Assembly: GCA_023389045.1 (NCBI GenBank) | Contig: JAEWEZ010000118.1 | Location: forward strand, 1-7,276 | Reading direction: 5' to 3' | Length of the DNA stretch: 7,276 bases | Source of the DNA: Actinomycetes bacterium | GTDB taxonomy: Bacteria; Actinomycetota; Actinomycetes; Actinomycetales; Dermabacteraceae | Part shown: in pieces, positions 1-5,232 of the stretch | How positions within the stretch are numbered: position 1 is the first letter of the stretch | Layout of the letters: every line of letters begins with the position of its first letter | The notes under the pieces: generated by a model | The model's database searches: none | The model's input: the letters and a program-made list of their open reading frames with translations, nothing else | Told to the model about the DNA's origin: nothing | Made by a program: the position numbers and the translations under genes

Positions 1-290
1 GTGGAAGCCGGGGCTGCCGTCGGTGCAGGGTCCTTCGGAATGCTGTCCGTCGTTGACGGTGCCGAGTCCTGCGGCGAGTCCTGCTTTGGGGCGGGGGAGG
101 AGTCGGACGCGGAGGGGGCGCTGGCCCGGGCTCCGTCGGCCCCAGAGGTTTCCCCGAGAGAGCGGAAGTAATCCGCCCAACTGGGGTCGACGCTCGAGGG
201 GTCTTCACGCCACTGCTCATGGAGGGCATCCACAAGCCACTGGTTCGGTCCGAACTCCGACACGGAGGAGTTCTGTGTCTGCTGTGACAC
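1..290 (-). CDS. kgd: Multifunctional 2-oxoglutarate dehydrogenase / 2-oxoglutarate decarboxylase, N-terminal fragment (cut by window edge)
   Basis: Reading the minus strand from GTG at 290 gives 96 codons with no stop before the edge. Residues 11-43 contain SEFGPNQWLVDALHEQW and DPSSVDPSWADYF, the N-terminal helix seen at the start of actinobacterial Kgd/OdhA proteins. A Ser/Ala/Pro/Asp-rich linker fills about residues 47-96, as expected before the acyltransferase-like domain of this fused E2-E1 family. The full protein (usually about 1,200 residues) would act in the TCA cycle, converting 2-oxoglutarate with thiamine diphosphate as part of a mixed dehydrogenase complex; its catalytic domains lie outside the window. 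An AGAAGG lies 14 nt before the GTG, rather far. A second in-frame GTG at 263 would start the protein directly at V-SEFGPNQW and is a real alternative. The family call is confident from the motif; the symbol could equally be odhA or sucA. Confidence 0.88.
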   Translation of the reverse strand, partial: MSQQTQNSSVSEFGPNQWLVDALHEQWREDPSSVDPSWADYFRSLGETSGADGARASAPSASDSSPAPKQDSPQDSAPSTTDSIPKDPAPTAAPAS

Positions 291-534
291 TCTGATTTCG
301 CCAGCCTTCTCAGATCGAATGCGCGGATTGCCCTCCAGCCTATCTGGTTCCCGGCGTGCTCGGGACCAACGACCCGGGATCGAGACCAGGAAGTTCTCCC
401 AGAGCGAATCGGGAGGGCATTTTCGAGTGCCGGCGCCCGACATATCGGGAGATTCGCGTGATGGGTGTCACGAATCGCGCGGATGTGGCCCTGTGCTGTG
501 ATCCGTCGGTTCCGCGCCCCATGGGCCGACGCAG
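291..534 (-). promoter_or_regulatory. Intergenic control region between the histidine kinase gene and kgd
   Basis: The 244 bp carry no convincing gene; open frames here lack ribosome-binding sites and family features. The heptamer GCGAATC or its complement occurs three times: 404-410 (direct), 451-457 (inverted, GATTCGC) and, as CGAATCGC, 471-478 (direct). The last two form an imperfect inverted repeat: GATTCGCGTGA at 451-461 facing TCACGAATC at 468-476. ATCGGGAG is also repeated, at about 408-415 and 444-451. Relative to the candidate kgd -10 these would sit about 65 to 140 bp upstream, where an activator or repressor could bind. The assignment to kgd regulation is inference. Confidence 0.35.
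337..342 (-). promoter_or_regulatory. Candidate -10 element for kgd
   Basis: On the minus strand 342-337 reads TAGGCT, matching the actinobacterial TANNNT -10 pattern. It lies 46 nt before the GTG at 290, giving a leader of roughly 40 nt. No good TTGACA-like -35 is visible 16-19 bp upstream, so support rests on the hexamer and its position. An imperfect inverted repeat lies just upstream (plus 346-353 GGTTCCCG with 361-367 CGGGACC, one bulged base) and could be an operator or only GC-rich chance pairing. Confidence 0.35.
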
Positions 535-1644
535 TTACTCCGTCTCGACGGAGGGCAGCTCCAGAGGAGGAATCGTCACTCGGATCAGGGAGGAACGCCC
601 CTCCGCCCGACGGTCCGAGCGCGGATCATCCATGACCTCGATGGTTCCGCCGTGCAAGCTCACCGCCCACCGTGCAATGGCCAGACCCAGGCCTGTGCCA
701 CCGGACGAGTCAGCCTTTCCTCCTCGCTGGAAACGCTCGAAGACACGGGCGCGGTCCTCCACCGCAATACCCGGCCCATCGTCGAGCACATCGATCCACA
801 CATCGCGTCCGGAGGGGGCACGACGGGCCGTGAGGCGGATTTGCCCGCCGCCGGGGGAGTGACGGGCGGCATTGTCGAGGAGATTGGCGATGACCTGGTG
901 GATGCGGGCAGCGTCGGCCACCGTCGATAGATCCGGTGGTTCCACATCAACCACCCAGTGCACATCCCGCCCCCGCGCCCCAAGCGCCGCCGCATCCACG
1001 GTCTCGTGCAGGAAGGGCGTCAGCGCGATCTGTTCCAGGTCCAGGGCCACGGCGCCGGCGTCGATACGGGAGAGATCCAGCAGATGATCCACGAGCCGCG
1101 AGAGTCGCTCCGTTTCGGAGAGCGCCACCGAGAGCGCCGCCGGATCCGGCTGCGTCACCCCGTCGACCAGATTCTCCAGCTGAGCACGCAAACCAGCCAC
1201 CGGAGTGCGCAGCTCATGGGAGACATTGGCGACCAGGTCCCGTCGCATCCGGTCGGTCTGCTCCAGTTCCTTCGCCATCGCGGTGAAGGCTTCGGCGAGC
1301 TGCCCGACTTCATCGTGACTGGTGGCGCGGATTCGCTGACTGTAATCGCCGCGCGCCATCGCTCGGGCCGCCCGGGTCATCTCCCGCAGCGGAGAGGTCA
1401 TACCGCGGGCGAGAACCTGCGTGATGAGCACCGCGACACCGACCACGAGCGGGACCGCGAGAAGCGGCTGCATATCGGCACTCGCGCTGATCCAGGTGAG
1501 CAGGGCAGTCAGGAAGGTGACCGCCACGACCAGCACACCAAGCTTCAGCTTGAAGGAGCGGAACGGATCCAGCGGACGCACATCGAGCACATCCAACTGC
1601 TCCCGGACCACATGCCGCGGAGGTCGCTGACGCGAACTGGCCAC
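535..1644 (-). CDS. Membrane sensor histidine kinase (HAMP-HisKA-HATPase_c)
   Basis: This 369-residue protein is the sensor of the two-component pair. A basic N-terminus is followed by two membrane segments, about 35-54 and 60-79, joined by only about 6-8 residues. A HAMP linker covers about 78-131. The HisKA dimerisation helix carries the H-box VSHELRTP (141-148), with His143 as phospho-acceptor. The ATP-binding domain has all expected boxes: N-box NLLDNAARHS (254-263), G1 DDGPGI (288-293), F-box VFERF (301-305) and G2 GGTGLGLAI (315-323), so the kinase looks intact. Translation starts at GTG 1644; AGGAAGG on the minus strand (1661-1655) lies 10 nt upstream, inside the end of the response regulator gene. 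With no real extracytoplasmic domain, it probably senses through its membrane segments or a partner protein. The signal cannot be read from the sequence. Confidence 0.93.
   Translation of the reverse strand: MASSRQRPPRHVVREQLDVLDVRPLDPFRSFKLKLGVLVVAVTFLTALLTWISASADMQPLLAVPLVVGVAVLITQVLARGMTSPLREMTRAARAMARGDYSQRIRATSHDEVGQLAEAFTAMAKELEQTDRMRRDLVANVSHELRTPVAGLRAQLENLVDGVTQPDPAALSVALSETERLSRLVDHLLDLSRIDAGAVALDLEQIALTPFLHETVDAAALGARGRDVHWVVDVEPPDLSTVADAARIHQVIANLLDNAARHSPGGGQIRLTARRAPSGRDVWIDVLDDGPGIAVEDRARVFERFQRGGKADSSGGTGLGLAIARWAVSLHGGTIEVMDDPRSDRRAEGRSSLIRVTIPPLELPSVETE
538..553 (-). terminator. Hairpin over the stop codon of the histidine kinase gene, possible terminator
   Basis: A perfect inverted repeat, CTCCGTC at 538-544 and GACGGAG at 547-553, gives in minus-strand RNA a 6-bp CTCCGT/ACGGAG stem with a CGAG tetraloop, immediately before the TAA at 537-535. 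There is no U-tract, which actinobacterial terminators often lack. It could instead slow ribosomes or protect the 3' end of the transcript, or simply reflect codon choice (Pro-Ser-Val-Glu-Thr-Glu). Confidence in the structure is high, in the role low. Confidence 0.35.
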
Positions 1645-1650
1645 GGGTGC

Positions 1651-2430
1651 TTAGCCTTCCTGGCTTTCCGCGGACTCCTCCGGATCAGCCGGCACCTCCA
1701 GGGCATAGCCGACCCCGTGCACGGTGCGCACCAAATCCGAACCGAGCTTCCGGCGCAGCGCCTTCACATGCGAATCGACGGTGCGGGTGCCGGTCGCATC
1801 TACCCAGTCCCACACATCGGCGAGCAACTGCTCGCGGGTGAGAACCGTGCCCGGAGTGCTCGCCAGGCACAGCAGCAGATCGAACTCGGTGGGGGTCAGA
1901 TGCGCGGGCTCACCCGCACGCATCACCCGGCGGCCTGCGCGGTCGATAACCAGATCGCCGATCTGCAGGGCCATCTGCTGCTCCGGGGCGGCCGGTGCTG
2001 CAGGCTCCGCCGTGCGTCGCACTCGACGCAGAAGTGCTTTCAGGCGCGCCACCAGCTCACGCATGGAAAAAGGCTTGGTCATGTAGTCATCGGCGCCGAC
2101 CCCGAGTCCCACCAGCATGTCGGTCTCGTCATCGCGCGCGGTCAACATGAGCACCGGGACGGGACGCTCCGCCTGGATGCGTCGGCACACTTCAAGGCCG
2201 TCAAAGCCCGGCAGCATGACATCCAAAACCACCAGGTCCGGCTGGCTTTCCGTGACCAGACGCACCCCCGAGGGGCCGTCCAGAGCGGTCAGCACCTGCC
2301 AGCCTTCAGCGGAAAGGCGATCGGCAATCGCGCGCGTAATAGTGGGCTCATCCTCAATGACCACGACGCGCACGGCACCGGGCTCGGCACCACCGGGGCT
2401 GGGCGATGTGGCGGAGTCTTTGTGTGACAT
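1651..2430 (-). CDS. OmpR/PhoB-family response regulator
   Basis: A 259-residue transcription factor forming the upstream gene of the two-component operon. The receiver domain (about 20-135) has the acidic pocket Glu26/Asp27, phospho-acceptor Asp70 in VVLDVMLPG, the switch Thr97 in MLTARD and Lys119 in TKPF. After an Ala/Pro-rich linker (about 140-152), a winged-helix DNA-binding domain (153-246) carries LTPTEFDLL and the recognition-helix region TRTVDSHVKALRRKLG, ending in VRTVHGVGYALE. The start at ATG 2430 was chosen because a TATGGT -10 lies only 6 nt upstream, suggesting a leaderless mRNA. The in-frame upstream ATG at 2460 would add MRRRRGYGGG and has no better support, and the frame stays open to 2700. 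The kinase gene follows after 6 bp. I cannot name an orthologue (e.g. MtrA, PrrA, BaeR) with confidence. Targets could include the operon itself or the divergent CNNM genes. Confidence 0.94.
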   Translation of the reverse strand: MSHKDSATSPSPGGAEPGAVRVVVIEDEPTITRAIADRLSAEGWQVLTALDGPSGVRLVTESQPDLVVLDVMLPGFDGLEVCRRIQAERPVPVLMLTARDDETDMLVGLGVGADDYMTKPFSMRELVARLKALLRRVRRTAEPAAPAAPEQQMALQIGDLVIDRAGRRVMRAGEPAHLTPTEFDLLLCLASTPGTVLTREQLLADVWDWVDATGTRTVDSHVKALRRKLGSDLVRTVHGVGYALEVPADPEESAESQEG

Positions 2431-2436
2431 GCCGCC

Positions 2437-2442
2437 ACCATA
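2437..2442 (-). promoter_or_regulatory. -10 element for a leaderless response-regulator transcript
   Basis: On the minus strand 2442-2437 is TATGGT, followed by GGCGGC and then the ATG at 2430. A TANNNT hexamer 6-7 nt from the start codon is the usual signature of leaderless transcripts in actinobacteria, placing the transcription start at or next to the A of ATG. No recognisable -35 is present. An AGGAG further upstream (about 2457-2452) is 20 nt or so from this ATG, too far to act as its ribosome-binding site. Confidence 0.5.
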
Positions 2443-2465
2443 GCCGCGTCTCCTGCGCATTCCCG

Positions 2466-2471
2466 TAGACT
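2466..2471 (+). promoter_or_regulatory. -10 element for the plus-strand leader ORF / CNNM operon
   Basis: TAGACT fits TANNNT and ends 10 nt before the ATG at 2482. This would give a transcript with a 5' leader of only a few nucleotides, or none. The identical hexamer precedes the tRNA gene at 7194-7199. No good -35 is visible. It lies about 25 bp from the divergent TATGGT of the response regulator, so the two promoters would be sterically linked. Confidence 0.45.
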
Positions 2472-2481
2472 CGCGCCCATC

Positions 2482-2583
2482 ATGAGTGATGCCAACGCCC
2501 GAAGTACCGGCCCGAGTACCGGCGCGCGCTCGCAGCGGCCCCTGGCCCGACCGAGCGCGCGATGGGGGTCGATGACCCCGTGA
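2482..2583 (+). CDS. Possible 33-residue leader ORF coupled to the first CNNM gene
   Basis: ATG at 2482 opens a short frame ending in TGA at 2581-2583, whose last base is the first base of the CNNM start ATG (TGATG). The peptide begins MSDANARSTGPSTGARS, is rich in Ser, Arg, Pro and Gly, and resembles no family I know. A 12-bp tandem repeat (AGTACCGGCCCG at 2503-2514, AGTACCGGCGCG at 2515-2526) lies in this frame, giving STGP-STGA. Promoter position suggests leaderless or nearly leaderless translation. The CNNM start has only a poor ribosome-binding site, so ribosomes finishing this ORF could deliver initiation there. It is equally possible that this is untranslated leader; the coding call is inference. 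Confidence 0.35.
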   Translation: MSDANARSTGPSTGARSQRPLARPSARWGSMTP

Positions 2584-3917
2584 TGACCTGGATCCTCTTG
2601 GGTGCCGGTGTGCTTCTGACCGCCGGAACTGCCCTCTTCGTCGCCTCTGAGTTTTCCCTCGTGGCCCTCGACCGCCATACGGTCGAGCGGGCCGCGGCAA
2701 GCGGTGATCGCAAAGCCAATGGAGTGCTCACCGCGATCACCCACCTGTCCACGAATCTGTCCGGCGCACAGCTCGGGATCACCATCACCACCCTGCTGTT
2801 CGGCTTTGCCGTGCAGGATCCGCTGGCCGATCTGCTGATGCCAGTGGCGGCAGCGGTCGGGGTTCCCTCCTCGATCGCCTCGGTGGTCTGCGTGGTCACC
2901 GCGATGGCGATCGCCTACGCCTTTTCGATGCTCTTCGGTGAGCTCGTTCCCAAGAACCTCGCGATTGCGGCGCCAATGGCCACGGCCCGTGTGGTCGCCC
3001 CGCTCCAGCACGGTTTCACGATGCTGTTCAAGCCGGCGATCGTGCTGTTCAACTCGACGGCGAACCTGGTGCTGCGCCTGGTGAATATTGAGCCGCAGGA
3101 GGAACTCTCCGCTGCGCGCTCCCCGGCGGAACTGGACTCACTGGTGCGCCACTCAGCGCGCGCAGGCACCCTCGATCTCGGCACCGCGCGTCTGCTCAGC
3201 CGCACCCTGCAGTTGGCAGAACGCGAAGCCGGGGACGTGATGACCCATCGCGGTGCGATGATCTCCGTCGGCCCCGAGGACACCGCCCAGGACGTTCTGG
3301 AACTGTCCCGCACCAGCGGGCACTCGCGCTTCCCCGTCATCGACGGCAGTGAAGACGACGTGCTCGGCATCGTGCAGGTGCGGCAGGCGGTGAGCGTGCC
3401 CCGCGCTCGCCGCGCCGAAACGCCCGTGCGTGAACTGCTCGTCGAGGTCACCAGCGTTCCCGAGACCGTCGGCCTGGACTCCCTGCTGATGACCCTGCGC
3501 GATGCGGGCGCCCAGCTCGCCGTGGTCGTGGACGAATACGGCGGTACTAGCGGGATCGTGACCCTCGAGGACGTGATCGAAGAGATCGTTGGTGAAGTGA
3601 GCGATGAGCACGATGCCGATGAGGCCGAACGCTTCACCTCCGATAGTGCCGCCACCTGGACTCTCTCGGGTCTCATGCGCCCGGATGAGGTAGCCCGCGA
3701 AATGCGCGTGCGGGTGCCGGAATCCACCGAATACGACACCCTCGGTGGTCTGGTTATGGACCTGCTCGCGCGTATCCCGCAGGTGGGGGATGTGGTCGAA
3801 ACCGACGGGGTGCGACTCGAAGTGCTCGAGATGGACGGCCGACGCGCCGACACCCTGCGCCTGACCGTCTTGGACGACGCAGTGCGCCTGGAACGTGAGG
3901 AGGACGAGGATGAGTGA
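2583..3917 (+). CDS. CNNM/CorB-like membrane protein (DUF21-CBS-CBS-CorC_HlyC), long paralogue
   Basis: A 444-residue 'hemolysin family' protein, a name that is historical. The DUF21/CNNM transmembrane domain (about 1-175) starts with a membrane helix containing the FVASEFSLV signature (19-27) and carries the conserved GELVPKN motif (119-125). A CBS-domain pair covers about 214-340, with HSRFPVI (247-253) and DEYGGTSGIVTLEDVIEEIVGE (317-338). A CorC_HlyC domain occupies about 355-432 before an acidic tail. Related bacterial CorB/CNNM proteins bind Mg-ATP through their CBS domains and take part in Mg2+ export or homeostasis; that role here is by family. I chose ATG 2583 because MTWILLGAGVLLTAG matches the usual family start. 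ATG 2562 or GTG 2580 would add 7 or 1 residues. The gene overlaps the next by 8 bp, and the pair resembles mycobacterial Rv1842c/Rv1841c (recalled, not searched). Confidence 0.9.
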   Translation: MTWILLGAGVLLTAGTALFVASEFSLVALDRHTVERAAASGDRKANGVLTAITHLSTNLSGAQLGITITTLLFGFAVQDPLADLLMPVAAAVGVPSSIASVVCVVTAMAIAYAFSMLFGELVPKNLAIAAPMATARVVAPLQHGFTMLFKPAIVLFNSTANLVLRLVNIEPQEELSAARSPAELDSLVRHSARAGTLDLGTARLLSRTLQLAEREAGDVMTHRGAMISVGPEDTAQDVLELSRTSGHSRFPVIDGSEDDVLGIVQVRQAVSVPRARRAETPVRELLVEVTSVPETVGLDSLLMTLRDAGAQLAVVVDEYGGTSGIVTLEDVIEEIVGEVSDEHDADEAERFTSDSAATWTLSGLMRPDEVAREMRVRVPESTEYDTLGGLVMDLLARIPQVGDVVETDGVRLEVLEMDGRRADTLRLTVLDDAVRLEREEDEDE

Positions 3918-4962
3918 CACCGCCGCCCTTCTCGTGGGCCTCACCATGCTGCTGGGTAACGCCTTCTTTGTGGGCGCCGAGTTCGCCGTGATGAGCGCCC
4001 GCCGCTCCCAGGTGGAACCGCTGGCGGATGCTGGACGCCCCGGTGCAAAAACTGCGCTGTGGGCCATCGAGCACGTTTCGATCATGCTCGCAGCCGCCCA
4101 GTTCGGCGTGACGGTCTGCTCGGTGACCCTGGGCGCCGTGGCCGAACCCGCGATCGCGCATCAGATCGAACCGCTGCTGGAAAGCGCAGGAGTGCCCCAT
4201 GCGCTCGTGCACCCGATCGCCTTCGCCATCGCGCTGCTGATCGCCTCCTACCTGCACGTGGTGCTCGGGGAGATGGTTCCCAAGAACATCTCGATCGCTC
4301 TGCCCGTCGGGGCTGTGATCGTTCTGGCCACCCCGCTGGTCATCGTCGCGAAAATCTTCGGACCGATCATCTGGGTGCTGAACCAGATCGCTAACGGCAT
4401 GCTCCGCGTGATGCGGATTGAGCCGCGCGATGAGGTCGAGAGCGAGTTCACCGCCGAAGAGATCGCGGCCATCGTGGATGAGTCCCGTCGTGAGGGTCTC
4501 GTGACCGATGAACAGGGCCTGCTGCGCGGCGCGATTGAGTTCTCCGATCACACGGCGCGTGACGTGATGGTGCCGATGCAGGACGTCGTCACCGTCACCT
4601 ACGACGCGACGCACGGCGAGATCGAAGACCTCGTGGCCCGCACCGGTTTCAGCCGGGTGGGTGTGCGTAACGACGCCGGGGACCTCGTCGGTTACCTGCA
4701 TTTGAAGGATGTTCTGCTTCCCGCCGACGCCGATGACTCCGCCTACGACAAGGTGATTCACCCCGGCATCGTGCGTGCCGTGGTATCGGTGGCCGATGAC
4801 GATGCCGTCGAGGATGCCCTGCGCGCCATGCAGTACAACGGCGCGCATATGGCCCGGGTGGATGCCGCCGGGGCCCGCAGCATCGGCGTCGTTTTCCTCG
4901 AGGACGTGCTCGAAGAGCTCGTCGGTGAGGTCAACGACATGATGCAGGCCCAGCGTGCGTGA
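3910..4962 (+). CDS. CNNM-like membrane protein (DUF21-CBS-CBS), short paralogue lacking CorC_HlyC
   Basis: A 350-residue paralogue of the preceding protein, sharing its plan: an N-terminal membrane helix with FFVGAEFAVMSARR (19-32), a DUF21 domain with GEMVPKN (120-126), then two CBS repeats (about 215-340) with DVMVP (218-222), FSRVGVR (247-253) and GVVFLEDVLEELVGE (326-340). The chain stops right after the second CBS, with no CorC_HlyC domain. The second CBS also lacks the DEYGGTSGIV stretch present in its neighbour, so its nucleotide-binding ability may differ. ATG 3910 is chosen because GAGGAGG (3897-3903) lies 6 nt upstream; the GTG at 3895 has no such support. It overlaps the end of the long paralogue by 8 bp, so co-translation is likely, and a heterodimer of catalytic-like and regulatory-like partners is an inference from this arrangement. 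Confidence 0.9.
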   Translation: MSDTAALLVGLTMLLGNAFFVGAEFAVMSARRSQVEPLADAGRPGAKTALWAIEHVSIMLAAAQFGVTVCSVTLGAVAEPAIAHQIEPLLESAGVPHALVHPIAFAIALLIASYLHVVLGEMVPKNISIALPVGAVIVLATPLVIVAKIFGPIIWVLNQIANGMLRVMRIEPRDEVESEFTAEEIAAIVDESRREGLVTDEQGLLRGAIEFSDHTARDVMVPMQDVVTVTYDATHGEIEDLVARTGFSRVGVRNDAGDLVGYLHLKDVLLPADADDSAYDKVIHPGIVRAVVSVADDDAVEDALRAMQYNGAHMARVDAAGARSIGVVFLEDVLEELVGEVNDMMQAQRA

Positions 4963-5074
4963 TCCTCTCGGAAGGGTGGAGGCCGACGTCTGCTACGCCA
5001 CATCGGCGAGGGCACAAATGTCAAGAATCGGCCACTGTGGGCTCCCGAAGGCAAAAAGTTCGCAATGACCGGAC

Positions 5075-5112
5075 CTGTGTCACAGACGTCCCGATGGGGC
5101 TGGGCATAGTGT
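5075..5112 (+). promoter_or_regulatory. Candidate promoter and palindrome upstream of the M23 peptidase gene
   Basis: TAGTGT at 5107-5112 fits the TANNNT -10 pattern, with CAGACG (5083-5088; GAC core of TTGACA) 18 bp upstream. Overlapping that -35 is the palindrome CTGTG-T-CACAG (5075-5085), well placed for a repressor or activator. Transcription from here would start near 5119 and give a leader of about 115 nt. The short palindrome resembles half of a CRP/GlxR-type site (TGTGA-N6-TCACA) without its spacing, so no regulator is assigned. Confidence 0.38.
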
Positions 5113-5118
5113 CGAGCA

Positions 5119-5193
5119 GGTCGGCCCGCCGACGGCTACTTCCCCTGGACGCCCCTCTGGAGAGCGCCGAGAGCCTTGACGAGCCCGCCGACC
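5119..5193 (+). promoter_or_regulatory. Leader RNA with two alternative stems before the M23 peptidase gene
   Basis: GTCGG (5120-5124) can pair locally with CCGAC (5129-5133) across a 4-nt loop. The overlapping GGTCGGC (5119-5125) can instead pair over 7 bp with GCCGACC (5187-5193). The basis is a 10-bp direct repeat, GCCCGCCGAC, at 5124-5133 and 5183-5192. Mutually exclusive pairings of this kind are used in attenuators and riboswitches, but GC-rich sequence also makes them by chance. The 270 bp between the genes at 4962 and 5233 hold no other gene I can support and no clear terminator after 4962. I looked for the c-di-AMP (ydaO) riboswitch common before such hydrolase genes and did not see its conserved core. 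Confidence 0.25.
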
Positions 5194-5232
5194 GCAAGAC
5201 TTCACGAGAGAAACGACGGAAGCAGGACCAAC

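Noticed and set aside
23..295. Plus-strand open frame of 90 codons at the left edge
   Set aside because: The minus strand here encodes the recognisable Kgd/OdhA N-terminus; this frame is Arg/Pro/Ser-rich shadow sequence.
958..2427. Long plus-strand open frame of 489 codons opposite the two-component genes
   Set aside because: It is the antisense shadow of the kinase and regulator, both with complete family motifs; the translation is His/Arg/Gln-rich with no recognisable domain.
1651..2430. Naming the regulator MtrA because of envelope-gene neighbours and GTCACAG-like sites
   Set aside because: The downstream kinase is a small two-helix protein unlike MtrB and no lpqB follows; the recognition-helix sequence alone does not settle orthology.
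2431..2700. N-terminal extension of the response regulator up to 2700
   Set aside because: The extra residues are low-complexity Arg/Gly, overlap the CNNM coding start, and the receiver domain is complete from the 2430 start.
3754..4848. Minus-strand open frame of 364 codons opposite the CNNM genes
   Set aside because: It spans the junction of two well-supported plus-strand genes and has the His/Gly/Asp-rich composition typical of antisense frames in GC-rich DNA.
4963..5010. Terminator after the second CNNM gene (GCCGA/TCGGC, loop of about 16)
   Set aside because: The stem is only 5 bp with a large loop and no U-tract, within chance expectation for this base composition.
4963..5232. c-di-AMP (ydaO) riboswitch before the M23 peptidase gene
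   Set aside because: Expected from gene context, but the conserved riboswitch core sequences could not be found by eye.
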